64,000 nt of DNA, taken from assembly GCA_019058315.1 (NCBI GenBank), contig JAHPZH010000004.1:248001-312000 (forward strand). Reading direction: 5' to 3'. Numbering within the stretch: position 1 is the first letter of the stretch; each line of letters opens with the position of its first letter. This DNA is from Candidatus Helarchaeota archaeon. GTDB taxonomy: Archaea > Asgardarchaeota > Lokiarchaeia > Helarchaeales > RDOG01. A program made the translations under genes and the position numbers. The notes under the pieces are model-generated. The model was not told the DNA's origin and made no database searches. It was given only the letters and a program-made list of their open reading frames with translations. Below are positions 36,788-45,959 of this stretch, piece by piece.

Positions 36788-38095
36788 TTATTTTCTCTTT
36801 CTCTTTATTACTACGACCATTATTACTACTATAATGACTGTTACACCTATTCCCAAAATGATCCATATGGTATTTGATTCTGGCTGTTGTAAAGCTAAGA
36901 GTAGAATTAAGGGATTTGGAGGTTCTTCTGAAGTTTTCATGGAATAAAAGAAAACCCTTTGAGCTGCTCCGGCAGCAAAGTATGAACCATTCTTATTAAT
37001 TGCAACAGATAATACATCTTGTCCTGCCATTGTTGAAGTTTTAAATATTGGACTTGAACTGGAATTTTTGAATACATAAACATCTCCATTATCATTTCCA
37101 GTTACTATATACTGACCATCTGCTGAAATATCTACTGAACGGATAGGAGCTCCTGTAGAATAAGACCATCCTAGCCCTGTCTTATTACGTAGTTGGATTT
37201 GTCCACTTGCATATCCAAAAACAATATTTTCTCCATCTGCTGAAATTGCTACTGAAACGGCATCAAAAGCGGTTCCATAATCCCATACGGGAGTCGAACT
37301 AGTATTTTCAAAAAAATAAATCCTCACGTTATCAGTACTCGCAGCTATATATCTACCATCTGCTGACATTGCTACCGAAAGAACATCACCATTAGTCGTA
37401 TAATTCCAAATTGGTGTCGAACTGTCTTTATCAAAGAGTGTAACATTATTATTGTCATCTCCAGTAACAAAATATTTTCCATTCTCAGAAATATCTACAT
37501 CCTGAACTCGATCATCTGCATCATAGCTCCAAATAAAATTCTCATTAAGAATTTCATATAACATAATTTGCCCATTAGTGTCTCCTGCAACAACATAGTT
37601 TCCATCTTCTGAAATCTTAATTGAATAGCCATCATATGTTGTATTTCGCCACATCTCTTGATCGGTTCTATTAAGAAGTACTACATCTGATGTATCATCT
37701 GCTGCTGCAATATATACACCGTCTGCTGAAATATCCACATCATTGATATACCCTAGAGTTCCTCCAACATCGTAACTCCATAAAAAATTATGAGTGCTGT
37801 TAAATAGAAAAACATCTCTAGATGCAAAGCCACTATAGCCACCAGCAGCTATATAGGTGCCATTTGCCGAAATTGCCACCGAATAAGGGGCCTCACTCAT
37901 AAGATAAACCCATAAATTCTCATAGCTTGCAGAAGTTGAAAGTTTATTTTTTAAACTAGAACTAATTATTGGTATATTCCAAACTGGCTTGCAATTATTT
38001 AATGAGGATAGAGAGACTACAGAAGTCATTGCTAGAATTGTGAATAAAGAGACTAAAAGTAGAGTTTTTAATTTAAATTTCATTAATTTAAACAC
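36788..38095 (-). CDS. Exported WD40/PQQ-like propeller with C-terminal membrane anchor
   Basis: A signal peptide (basic N-terminus, hydrophobic about 10-29) is followed by seven repeats of roughly 42 residues. Each carries VAISANGTYIAAGG-like and WxY segments, giving a complete beta-propeller (about 55-370). The C-terminal helix (WIILGIGVTVIIVVIMVVVI) and KRKRK end anchor it in the membrane with the propeller outside. The repeats are so similar that they probably arose by recent internal duplication. Likely a surface binding protein; ligand unknown. Confidence 0.8.
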   Translation of the reverse strand: MFKLMKFKLKTLLLVSLFTILAMTSVVSLSSLNNCKPVWNIPIISSSLKNKLSTSASYENLWVYLMSEAPYSVAISANGTYIAAGGYSGFASRDVFLFNSTHNFLWSYDVGGTLGYINDVDISADGVYIAAADDTSDVVLLNRTDQEMWRNTTYDGYSIKISEDGNYVVAGDTNGQIMLYEILNENFIWSYDADDRVQDVDISENGKYFVTGDDNNNVTLFDKDSSTPIWNYTTNGDVLSVAMSADGRYIAASTDNVRIYFFENTSSTPVWDYGTAFDAVSVAISADGENIVFGYASGQIQLRNKTGLGWSYSTGAPIRSVDISADGQYIVTGNDNGDVYVFKNSSSSPIFKTSTMAGQDVLSVAINKNGSYFAAGAAQRVFFYSMKTSEEPPNPLILLLALQQPESNTIWIILGIGVTVIIVVIMVVVIKRKRK

Positions 38096-38296
38096 CTTTG
38101 CAATGAAAAAATATCTTCTTTTTGTATTAAAGTAGGTTACTAATATTTATTGTATATTTAAATCTTTTTATCCCCTTTTTCTTCATATTATATACATTAA
38201 TACCTTTGATTCTTTAGTAAAAAGAATTAATATGGTTGTTTTACATATTAAAATACTAATATGAAACCATAATTACTAGATTTTTGACTAAATATA

Positions 38297-38704
38297 TTAA
38301 CTTAAAATTTGCACTAAAACGTTCCTTGATCTTGGTCCATCGAATTCAGCAAAAAATATAGATTGCCACGTTCCAAGTTTTAAATTTCCTTTTAATAAAG
38401 GTATAGTTTCGGAGGGTCCTATAAAAGAAGCTTTAATATGACTATGTGCATTGCCGCCATGTCTATATCCGGCACTTATTGGAATCCATTTTTTTAAAGA
38501 ATTTATCATATCTGTCATCAATCTACTTTCGGCTTCATTGATAATAATAGCAGCAGTCGTGTGGCGTGTGTAAATAAGAACAATTCCATCCGAAATTTTC
38601 GACTTGTTAATCACTTTTTGTACTTCCGATGTAATGTCAACTAATTCAATTTGATCATTACTCCTAATTTTTATCTCATCATAAAATACATTCATATCAA
38701 TCAA
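38297..38704 (-). CDS. YjbQ/UPF0047 family protein
   Basis: 135 residues with the family pattern: VLIYTRHTTAAIIINEAE, the conserved His in GYRHGGNAHSHIKASFIG and GTWQSIFFAEFDGPRSR. Bacterial YjbQ is linked to thiamine phosphate synthase-like activity in vitro; the physiological role is open. It lies 36 bases after a second member of the same family, so this is a tandem pair of distant paralogues. Confidence 0.85.
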   Translation of the reverse strand: MIDMNVFYDEIKIRSNDQIELVDITSEVQKVINKSKISDGIVLIYTRHTTAAIIINEAESRLMTDMINSLKKWIPISAGYRHGGNAHSHIKASFIGPSETIPLLKGNLKLGTWQSIFFAEFDGPRSRNVLVQILS

Positions 38705-38740
38705 TATCCTTCTTATAGCAATTTTTCAATTCTATTTGTT

Positions 38741-39163
38741 TTATTCACCCATTATTGTTAATGTTATTTTGCGATTCCTTGGTTTTTCGTCAAATTCGCA
38801 AAAAATTATTTGTTCCCACGTTCCTAAGAGTAGTTTCTGATTTTTAAATGGGAAGGTTTGACTTGTCTTAACGAGAAAGCTTCTTACATGTCCAGCTCCA
38901 TTATGATCTCCCCAAGTTCTGTGATGTTTATAATCTCTATCATAAGGAATTATTTTTTCAAGAAATTCTTCAATATCACTTTTAACTAGACCTGGTTCGT
39001 ATTCTAAAGTAGAAATTGCTCCTGTAGAACCCCCAACATGCACATTTACGATACCATCGTTAATTCCGCTTTTTTTAATAGCCTTTCCTATATCTGAAGT
39101 AATATCAATTAGATCACAATATGCTTTTGTCTTTAAATTAATAATATCAAAAATTACCGTCAT
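38741..39163 (-). CDS. YjbQ/UPF0047 family protein, second member
   Basis: 140 residues, same fold and motifs as the neighbour but differing in detail: VNVHVGGSTGAISTLEYEPG replaces the THTTAAI segment and DHNGAGHVRSFLVKTS the second. The HTT residues are replaced by GST, so the two paralogues probably have different substrates or only one is active. Same strand as the cupin and ArsA genes upstream. Confidence 0.83.
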   Translation of the reverse strand: MTVIFDIINLKTKAYCDLIDITSDIGKAIKKSGINDGIVNVHVGGSTGAISTLEYEPGLVKSDIEEFLEKIIPYDRDYKHHRTWGDHNGAGHVRSFLVKTSQTFPFKNQKLLLGTWEQIIFCEFDEKPRNRKITLTIMGE

Positions 39164-39224
39164 AATTTCTTTTTAGATATTGAGTTTTATTTAATTTTTG
39201 TAAAAATTACTAGATGAAATAGCT

Positions 39225-39536
39225 TTATTCTCTTATCATAGTTAAAAGCATTTTATATTTTTTTAGCGCTTTTAAGGCATGAGGTTCATTAGCTGGCATT
39301 ATAATCATTTCACCCTCCTTCAAGTGAATAGGTCTGCCAGAGATAGTAATTTCTACCTCACCTTCAAGTACTTGGACCATAGCATCATAAGGTGCTGTAT
39401 GCTCGCTTAAACCTTGTCCTTCATCAAATGCAAAAAGAGTAACAGTGCCAACTTTTTTATCAATAAGAGCTCGACTAACAACAGAACCTTTTTGATAATC
39501 TATAAGATCCATTAATTTTACTTTTTCTTGTGTCAT
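39225..39536 (-). CDS. Cupin-domain protein
   Basis: 103 residues forming a single cupin barrel: EGQGLSEHTAPYDAMVQVLEGEVEI (motif 1, with one His and one Glu) and GEMIIMPANEPHALKA (motif 2). Motif 1 has fewer of the usual metal ligands. The start codon overlaps the stop of the ArsA gene (TAATG), so translation is coupled. Ligand unknown. Confidence 0.85.
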   Translation of the reverse strand: MTQEKVKLMDLIDYQKGSVVSRALIDKKVGTVTLFAFDEGQGLSEHTAPYDAMVQVLEGEVEITISGRPIHLKEGEMIIMPANEPHALKALKKYKMLLTMIRE

Positions 39537-40501
39537 TATTCAATCAACAACTTACCCAATTCTCTTAATTTATCAAGACCCCTAATTTCTGTGGGAAATA
39601 GAGGTATATTTACTAAGGTGAAATCCTCTGCATAAATGTCTTTAATTTCAACTAAATTTCTTTGTTGCATTTCACGTCTTGAGGAACAAAAACTGCAATC
39701 CAGATTTTCGGGAAATAATTGATTTATAATTATTGCAGAGCTTGGAATCTCTACTTCATATAAATTTGATAATAGTCTTTCAGTTTCATAAATTGCCATC
39801 ATTTCAGATATCATTACAATAACAAAAGAAGTTTTTTTAGGATCTGTCAATTCTTTATTAGCATTCTCGATTACTTCTTTTAATTTTTTCATTTGATCTA
39901 ATCCATCTTCTTTATAATCCTCTCTTTTTAAAAATGCTTTCATTTTACCCCAAATCTGCCCCATTTTTAGGCGGAATGTAATCAATTTCCCAAAAAAACT
40001 ATCTAATAAGGTAGGTAAATGAAGCAGTCTTAGTGTATGACCCGTAGGAGCTGTATCAAAGACTATTTTATCATATTCAGGTGTAGTTTCTATGAATTCA
40101 AGAACTTTGGAAAAAGCAAGCGTTTCATCTGTGCCAGGTGGAGTCATCGATTGTAAATCATCGAGTCCTTCCATCATAAATCCAACTTCTTTAGGGATTT
40201 CCACATCAGATTCTTGCATTGTCTTCTGATATTTTGAATATTCTTTCTTTGGATCCATTTCAAAGCCATATAACCCCTTCACTCCTTTTATTGGAACGAT
40301 CTCGCCACCGCTTAAATCTTGATCAAAACTATCACTTAATGAATGTGCGGGGTCTGTGGATAAAATAAGAACTTCTTTTTTAAGATTTTCAGCCATCCAG
40401 ACCGATGTCGCAGCAGAACAGCTAGTTTTACCAACTCCGCCTTTACCTCCAAATAATAGGAAGCGTAAACTTTTCTGTTTCACTAAATTTTTAAGGGACA
40501 T
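39536..40501 (-). CDS. ArsA/Get3-family ATPase
   Basis: 321 residues. The deviant Walker A GGKGGVGKTSCSAAT is at 18-32, switch I STDPAHSLSDSFDQ follows, and VFDTAPTGHTLRLL is switch II. CSFCSSRR near 272 is the CxxC that forms the zinc-bridged Get3 dimer. Single ATPase half, as in Get3 and archaeal homologues, rather than double as in bacterial ArsA. Roles: delivery of tail-anchored proteins or metalloid efflux; no arsenite pump or ars regulator is present, so the Get3-like role is preferred. First gene of a cluster with cupin and two YjbQ genes. Confidence 0.88.
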   Translation of the reverse strand: MSLKNLVKQKSLRFLLFGGKGGVGKTSCSAATSVWMAENLKKEVLILSTDPAHSLSDSFDQDLSGGEIVPIKGVKGLYGFEMDPKKEYSKYQKTMQESDVEIPKEVGFMMEGLDDLQSMTPPGTDETLAFSKVLEFIETTPEYDKIVFDTAPTGHTLRLLHLPTLLDSFFGKLITFRLKMGQIWGKMKAFLKREDYKEDGLDQMKKLKEVIENANKELTDPKKTSFVIVMISEMMAIYETERLLSNLYEVEIPSSAIIINQLFPENLDCSFCSSRREMQQRNLVEIKDIYAEDFTLVNIPLFPTEIRGLDKLRELGKLLIE

Positions 40502-40581
40502 TTTCTTTTACCTACTAAATAAATAAATTAGATTTACATTTTGGTATAATATTATATGTTAATTTTAATAAAAATATGATT

Positions 40582-41022
40582 TTATTGATAAAAGAACATA
40601 AAAAAAATCATTGTTCCTAGAATAGCTATTAGAATAATCAGCCAATATTCATATTTATAACGCCATAACCCGATTAATAAACACCCAAAACCGGCAGCAT
40701 AAAGAATATAGAAAGCTAATCTATCATATATTGTCACATTATATCCAACGAGAGACCCAAAGATGTTATAAGAAGCGACTGGAACAAAAGGATAAGTACC
40801 TTGCCAGAAAGAGATTAATAGAAAAAATACGACACATATAAAAACTAAAAAGCCAAAAAAACCTATGCCATCTACTCTGGGCTCCCCTTCCTTCAGCTCG
40901 ACTTCCTCTTCTTCTTCTTCCTCCTCCTCCTCATCTAATTCTTCATCTTCTTCCTCTTCATCAATATCTTCTTCTTCAGAAAGTTCCGATTCCTCATCTT
41001 TTGAGTCTTTAGGCTCATTCAA
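40582..41022 (-). CDS. Membrane protein with polyglutamate N-terminus
   Basis: 146 residues. The first 48 residues are nearly all Glu and Asp, encoded by GAA/GAG-rich trinucleotide runs, followed by four hydrophobic segments from about residue 53 to the end. The acidic arm is probably cytoplasmic and may bind basic proteins or cations. No family recognised. The run of repeats on the other strand reads as polyserine, a by-product. Confidence 0.65.
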   Translation of the reverse strand: MNEPKDSKDEESELSEEEDIDEEEEDEELDEEEEEEEEEEVELKEGEPRVDGIGFFGFLVFICVVFFLLISFWQGTYPFVPVASYNIFGSLVGYNVTIYDRLAFYILYAAGFGCLLIGLWRYKYEYWLIILIAILGTMIFFMFFYQ

Positions 41023-41139
41023 AGTTAAATTTCATCCTTTCAAAATGTAAAAATATTTTATAATGTTAATATGGAGAAATTATTTTAACTGTTTTCTCTC
41101 ATGTTGAAAAAGATAAAATAATTTAATTGAGGGCTAATT

Positions 41140-41832
41140 TTGGTCAATAAAGAAAAATGTAAATTGACAGCTGCGAGAGCTGCTGTTGAATATATTAAAG
41201 ATAATCAAATTGTTGGTATCGGGTCGGGTTCTACTATAGCTCATGCAATCCATTGTTTAGGAGAAAAAATCCAAAGTACAGGAATAAAAATTATGGCAGT
41301 TCCCACCTCATATCAATCTGCTATGCTATTAACAGAATATAACATTCCAATTACTACTTTAAATGAGCATCCAGTTCTAGATATCGCGATCGATGGAACT
41401 GATGAGGTGGACCCAAATTTTAATCTTATAAAAGGTGGAGGTGCGGCGTTAACTCAAGAAAAAATAATTGATTCTGCTGCCAAGAAATTAATAATAATTG
41501 CTGATGAATCTAAAAAAGTCAAATTTTTGGGGGAAAAGACCGCTTTACCGATAGAAGTTATTCCCATGGCACTTAAAACAGTAACAAATAAGATAAAAGA
41601 ATTGACTACTGAGATAAAACTACGGATGGCGGTTAAGAAATTAGGACCTGTAGTAACTGATAATGGTAATTTCATTATAGACGCTCGTTTTTCAAAAATT
41701 AAAGATCCAGAATCACTTGAGAAAGAATTAAACGTTATTCCAGGTGTTGTTGAGAACGGATTATTCGTAAATATGACAGATATTGTAATAATTGGTCAAG
41801 AAGATAAAGTGGAAATTTTAGAGAAAAAATAA
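41140..41832 (+). CDS. rpiA: Ribose-5-phosphate isomerase A
   Basis: Converts ribose 5-phosphate and ribulose 5-phosphate. 230 residues with the family signatures GIGSGSTIAHAI (phosphate loop), TSYQSAMLL, AIDGTDEVDPNFNLIKGGGAALTQEK (catalytic Asp and Glu region) and DESKKV. It completes the pentose route with Fae-HPS at 9.2k. The start is TTG at 41140. The 3' end faces the tRNA-Arg gene. Confidence 0.95.
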   Translation: MVNKEKCKLTAARAAVEYIKDNQIVGIGSGSTIAHAIHCLGEKIQSTGIKIMAVPTSYQSAMLLTEYNIPITTLNEHPVLDIAIDGTDEVDPNFNLIKGGGAALTQEKIIDSAAKKLIIIADESKKVKFLGEKTALPIEVIPMALKTVTNKIKELTTEIKLRMAVKKLGPVVTDNGNFIIDARFSKIKDPESLEKELNVIPGVVENGLFVNMTDIVIIGQEDKVEILEKK

Positions 41833-41840
41833 GTTGAAAA

Positions 41841-41951
41841 TGGCGGACTCGCTGGGATTTGAACCCAGGATTCCAAACTTAGGAGGCTTGTGCCTTATCC
41901 ATACTAGGATCAGAGTTTTCTACTCACTGGATCTTGCTAGGCTACGAGTCC
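41841..41951 (-). tRNA. tRNA-Arg (CCU) with a D-loop intron
   Basis: Read on the minus strand: acceptor GGACTCG/CGAGTCC, anticodon stem CAAGC/GTTTG with loop CTCCTAA (anticodon CCT), T arm CTGGG-TTCAAAT-CCCAG and encoded CCA. The D stem GCCT/AGGC encloses 43 bases. Removing 33 leaves AGTATGGATA, a normal D loop with the conserved GG. CCTAG is repeated at both borders of the insert, whose interior pairs GAGT with ACTC. It lies 9 bases from the rpiA stop. Confidence 0.88.
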
Positions 41952-42026
41952 TTCTTTTCTATTATTTGTAATAATATTAATCAAGATTTAAAAATTTTTT
42001 ATAAGGTATATTCTTATTGAATATAA

Positions 42027-42560
42027 ATGCAATCAAAAATTAAAATAATTCTAGCTACTGAAAAACATCTCGAATCAATAGATGAGATGTATAAGGCATG
42101 TATAAATGATTTAAATGATAAAGGGTTACTCCAATGGGATGAAACATACCCCAATAGAGAATTCTTTCTAAAATGGATAAATAATAAAGAATTATATATT
42201 TTAATGACCGAATCAAAAATAATTGGAGCTGTTGCATTAAATGAAGAACAAGCTCCTGAATGGAACTCAGTAAAATGGAAAAATAAGAAGGGCAGAGATC
42301 TTGTAATTCATGCCCTTGCAATACATCCTGACTTTCAAAATAATGGATATGGAAAAATAATTTATAATTTCTGTGAAGATTTTGCAATTAAAAATACTTA
42401 TAATGGAATACGTTTAGATGCCTTTTCTGAGAATAAAAATGCATTAGAATTTTATAAGAGAAAGGGATTTGAGAAAACAGGAGAAGTTTATTTTACATTT
42501 AAACCTAAAGGGCACCAATGTTATTTTTGTTTTGAAAAAATTTTTGATAATAAAGAATAA
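42027..42560 (+). CDS. GNAT-family N-acetyltransferase
   Basis: 177 residues. Acetyl-CoA binding motif A is clear: IHALAIHPDFQNNGYGKIIYNFCEDFA (with Q-x-x-G-x-G), followed by IRLDAFSENKNALEFYKRKGFEKTGEV. The N-terminal acceptor part (ILATEKHLESIDEMYKACINDL) is variable. Substrate unknown. It separates tRNA-Arg from the accessory island. Confidence 0.85.
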   Translation: MQSKIKIILATEKHLESIDEMYKACINDLNDKGLLQWDETYPNREFFLKWINNKELYILMTESKIIGAVALNEEQAPEWNSVKWKNKKGRDLVIHALAIHPDFQNNGYGKIIYNFCEDFAIKNTYNGIRLDAFSENKNALEFYKRKGFEKTGEVYFTFKPKGHQCYFCFEKIFDNKE

Positions 42561-42851
42561 AAACTCTAGAATCTTATTAATTTAAAATTATCTAATTAAT
42601 TTTGATTTTTGATAAGAGCATAGAACCATGTTACATTCATTATTTATTTTAAGGGATAACGGCGTTTGGGTTTACTACAACCATTATTTTTTGAAAAGAG
42701 TTTAGCCCCAAAATCAAGGAAATCCAAAAAAGCATAAAAAAAGTTTCCCAAACCACAATACCAAAAAATCAAAAATCGTTCACACTTTAAAAATTTTGAG
42801 ATTTTCATAAAACGAATTAGAAAAAAAGAGATAAAAGAAAAGTAAAAAAAT

Positions 42852-44981
42852 TTAGAATTTCAAAAATAGATATTCAACAAGTAGCAATAATTTCATAATT
42901 TGTCGGTATTTAACAACAGTCCTTCTACTACATTTATGTTTCTTCACTAAAGCACTAGCTTTAACATTCTTATTATTCTTTATTATGTCATGACAATCCT
43001 TCATTAATTCCAAAACATTTGACTTTTTTCCCATTCTTCCGTTTAAAGTGTTAAACTTTATTTTGAAATCATCCTTCAAAATCTTGTGCAAATAGCCATA
43101 ACTTACATCATGTTTTTCAGCAAACTTAACCCAATGTTTTTTCTCATTTGGAATTTCCTTCAATTTATGCTGTTTATTTACTTTTGTATTTAACTTTATT
43201 TCTATATCGTTAAAAAGTTCTTTTCTTTGTTCCTTTGATAACCTTTTCGACTTAGAATAATTTAGACCTCTAAATTTCTTTTTAGGAAAATAATTCTTTC
43301 GAATTGTTGAAATGTATGCTTCTGAAGTTTCAAATTGCTCTGCAAATTCTTTTTGATTTAGTTCTAAGCCATTATCTAAAATCCTTTGTAGTTCTTTGAT
43401 TATTTCCTCATTTTTATTATCCTCAGTAAATTGATTATGATATCTCTTTTTGATATAATTGTTGTAATGGTTTATATAATCGAAATTATGCTCATTTAGA
43501 AAATAATGTGTTATTGCCTTAGTTCTCCTATCCTTGAATAAAACTTTGGTTTGCCATTTCCAAGAAGCATAAATCTGTTTTGTATTTTGTAACTTATCAT
43601 AACTCTTTCGCATAGTCCTACTAACCTCTTTGTAAGTTGTATGCCCCATTAAAGCTATTGCCTCATCTGGATTCAAATGATGTTTGTGAAAATCTGAACC
43701 AATAACATACCTAATGTCATGATAATTCACCCATTTCTTTGATTGTTTAATTAATTCCTTTGGTTTAAAATTGAAATATCTCAAAAATTCATCTAATTCC
43801 TCAGATATTGCGTAATCTGTTAAGTAATATTTCTTTGAAACCTCCCGTAAATACACGTTTAAACTGTTTTCATACATTGCTTGTTCTAACTTAAATGGAG
43901 AAAATATTACATGCCTTATCTGAATCTTTGGGTTTAATTTTCCATTGATATACCTAATTCTATTTCTTGTTTTCATGGTAACAAAGCCCAATAATTTCAA
44001 TAACAAGATTAATTTGTATTCAAAGCCCTGAGGTTTAAATTCCTGAAACCTAGCCCTCGATTTACATTGAATGTTGCCATTTTTCAAAGAATCAATGTAA
44101 TATCTAATTTCCTTAAGAATGTTTCTTATAACCGGATGAATGTAAGAAAATTTCAATCCTCTTGGTTTTTTCTTATAAGAGATTACCCAATCATCTTTTT
44201 TCAAAAACCATAATTCTTTCTCATCAAATCTTAATTCGTTTATCAATTGTTCCTTAGTGTAAATATTCTCCCATTTTAACCGGCAAATTTCAATCCTTCT
44301 ACTACAAAAAGCCAAATTCATCATGAATGAAGCTAAATGTAACAAAGTTTTCAAATGAATCCCGCGTACAGTTTTTTGATCCTTGCTTTTCTTTAGTTCA
44401 ATTTCCGATTTATGAGCTAAATAGTCATCAAAGATACAATTTAGAGTTTTCATCAATAAATTTAGATTGTGATATTCTCTTTGTTTTCCAGATTCATCAA
44501 TGTCATAAGGTAATTCAAAACCCTTCATTACAAATTTCTGTAAATCCTCACTTTCAAAGAAACCTAATAGCAAAGAATAAGCCCTTGTTAAATAAGTTCT
44601 AATGGTTGTAATGTTCAATAGCCCTACTTTATTTTTAGCCATTAACCAATTATAATATTGATTAATTACTTGTTTATCAATTTCATGAACATAGTTTAAA
44701 CCTAAGTGTTTTTTTGCAAAAGTACAAATCCCATTTTTATGGTAAATTTGTTTTAATGCTTTTAATGAACTTGGTTTTCGTTTATTTTTGTAAATTCTCT
44801 TATATTCTGTTAATGCTTCATCTAATCGGATTTGTCTATAATCAGTTTTAAATCCCATTTCTTGAAAAGATTCTTTGAATGTATCTTTGAGAAAATCTTT
44901 GAATAACATAGCTTTCTCATCTTTGGATAAATCTTGTAAAACATCAGCAGTTTTTTTCTTTGGAATAATTGCATTAGCCAT
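42852..44981 (-). CDS. Large tyrosine recombinase with C-terminal helix-turn-helix repeats
   Basis: 709 residues. An N-terminal SAM-like arm-binding domain (about 50-160) precedes the catalytic domain with all key residues visible: Arg in CSRRIEICRLKW (about 228), HDIR (421-424), GHTT His447 and the nucleophile in KSYDK (Tyr461). Beyond it about 240 extra residues hold at least three helix-turn-helix-like units (NQKEFAEQFETSEAYISTI, WVKFAEKHDVSYGYLHKIL, ASALVKKHKCSRRTVVKY), unusual for an integrase. It should integrate or excise the element; attachment sites are not identified. It follows a 67-residue gene by 1 base. Confidence 0.82.
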   Translation of the reverse strand: MANAIIPKKKTADVLQDLSKDEKAMLFKDFLKDTFKESFQEMGFKTDYRQIRLDEALTEYKRIYKNKRKPSSLKALKQIYHKNGICTFAKKHLGLNYVHEIDKQVINQYYNWLMAKNKVGLLNITTIRTYLTRAYSLLLGFFESEDLQKFVMKGFELPYDIDESGKQREYHNLNLLMKTLNCIFDDYLAHKSEIELKKSKDQKTVRGIHLKTLLHLASFMMNLAFCSRRIEICRLKWENIYTKEQLINELRFDEKELWFLKKDDWVISYKKKPRGLKFSYIHPVIRNILKEIRYYIDSLKNGNIQCKSRARFQEFKPQGFEYKLILLLKLLGFVTMKTRNRIRYINGKLNPKIQIRHVIFSPFKLEQAMYENSLNVYLREVSKKYYLTDYAISEELDEFLRYFNFKPKELIKQSKKWVNYHDIRYVIGSDFHKHHLNPDEAIALMGHTTYKEVSRTMRKSYDKLQNTKQIYASWKWQTKVLFKDRRTKAITHYFLNEHNFDYINHYNNYIKKRYHNQFTEDNKNEEIIKELQRILDNGLELNQKEFAEQFETSEAYISTIRKNYFPKKKFRGLNYSKSKRLSKEQRKELFNDIEIKLNTKVNKQHKLKEIPNEKKHWVKFAEKHDVSYGYLHKILKDDFKIKFNTLNGRMGKKSNVLELMKDCHDIIKNNKNVKASALVKKHKCSRRTVVKYRQIMKLLLLVEYLFLKF

Positions 44982-44982
44982 T

Positions 44983-45186
44983 TTATTTAACCTCCATATT
45001 AATCTTTTTTAATATATCATTCAAATTCAACTTATTTTCTTGGTATAGCTTAATCTCATTATTGGATAACCTATACAGAATTTTGTCTTTCGACCTCTTA
45101 CGGATTCTATCATACTTATCCACAATGAGATAGCCATAAACCTTTTCTTTCCAATACACAAGTTTAATTCTTACCGAAATAGCCAC
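44983..45186 (-). CDS. Small protein co-transcribed with the recombinase
   Basis: 67 residues, basic, with a beta-rich first half (ISVRIKLVYWKEKVYGYLIVDKYDRIRKRS) and a helical end. No family recognised. GAAGGTGG precedes the ATG. It sits 1 base before the recombinase start and 33 bases after the TTTCCGTATAT box, so it is the first gene of that operon; a regulatory or directionality role is possible. Confidence 0.55.
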   Translation of the reverse strand: MAISVRIKLVYWKEKVYGYLIVDKYDRIRKRSKDKILYRLSNNEIKLYQENKLNLNDILKKINMEVK

Positions 45187-45219
45187 CTTCTTAAAATTTT
45201 TTTATTAACCATTTTGTAA

Positions 45220-45293
45220 ATATACGGAAATTATATTTTATAAATATTTCCGCATATCATCAGAAAACCGATTAAATTAACGATATACGGAAA
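45220..45293 (-). promoter_or_regulatory. Island promoter boxes TTTCCGTATAT upstream of the recombinase operon
   Basis: Read on the minus strand, TTTCCGTATAT occurs at 45220-45230 and 45283-45293, with an inverted variant (ATATGCGGAAA) at 45247-45257. The proximal copy is 34 bases from the start at 45186. The TTTCC plus GTATATTTA arrangement fits a BRE/TATA pair; the multiple copies also suit a binding site. Confidence 0.5.
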
Positions 45294-45430
45294 ACCTCCT
45301 ATCTCATTCAAAATCAAAAAATGGGAATTTCTAATCAAAATGGACACTTTTCGATTAATCGAAAAGTTTTTGTTTCAAGCTTACAAGATATATAGTTAGT
45401 TAGATTCAGGATCTGCTATCTTTGGTATTG

Positions 45431-45958
45431 ATGATTTATTATAGAGATAAAAAAACAGGCATGGTTTCGGCTTTAAAGAAATATGCTGGAGAAAAGTTGA
45501 TCAATAAGCAACCGGAAGGTGAAGGACTTATCATTATCTATTGGCTTGGAGGTAAAAGGAAATATCCAAAGATTAAGGGGAAAGGAAAGGCAAAGTCAAG
45601 AATAACCTATATCGGAGAATGGGAATATTTCAAACCAATTCCATACAATTTAGCCAAAAAAATTAATTATAAAATCATAAATGATGAGATTATAATGAAA
45701 AAAATAACTGATAAAAAAGATATTCTAACAAACTTTGCTTTAAACTGCATTGATTTATATTCCGGTAAAAAACTATCAGATGAGTTGAAAGAGGGGATAA
45801 AAGAAGAATTCATTGACTTATATAACGAATTGAGGAAATTGATAATCGAACCTGCTGACTCTCCAAAAATTTATGATTCAAAAATACTAAAAAAGCAGGA
45901 TATTACTAAAAAAATTAAGGCACAAGATAAATGGGATGAATATATTCACGGTACTTGA
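45431..45958 (+). CDS. Hypothetical 175-residue protein
   Basis: Basic, with a beta-rich N-terminal half (IIIYWLGGKRKYPKIKGKGKAKSRITYIGEWEYF) and a helical C-terminal half. No family recognised. ATG at 45431 is chosen; TTG at 45422 would add three residues. It is followed directly by a small coiled-coil gene. Both are within the accessory island, divergent from the recombinase operon. Confidence 0.5.
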   Translation: MIYYRDKKTGMVSALKKYAGEKLINKQPEGEGLIIIYWLGGKRKYPKIKGKGKAKSRITYIGEWEYFKPIPYNLAKKINYKIINDEIIMKKITDKKDILTNFALNCIDLYSGKKLSDELKEGIKEEFIDLYNELRKLIIEPADSPKIYDSKILKKQDITKKIKAQDKWDEYIHGT

Positions 45959-45959
45959 A

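Noticed and set aside
40865-41050. Polyserine frame on the plus strand
   Set aside because: It is the reverse reading of the polyglutamate repeat in the 40582-41022 gene, which has membrane helices and a sensible start.
41841-41951. tRNA-Arg as attachment site of the island
   Set aside because: A GNAT gene lies between it and the recombinase, and no second copy of the tRNA 3' end was seen in the window.
42650-42800. GTTTGGG and CCCAAAC as a possible terminal inverted repeat near the first recombinase
   Set aside because: Only 7 bases match, spacing is arbitrary and no partner exists at the other end of the island.
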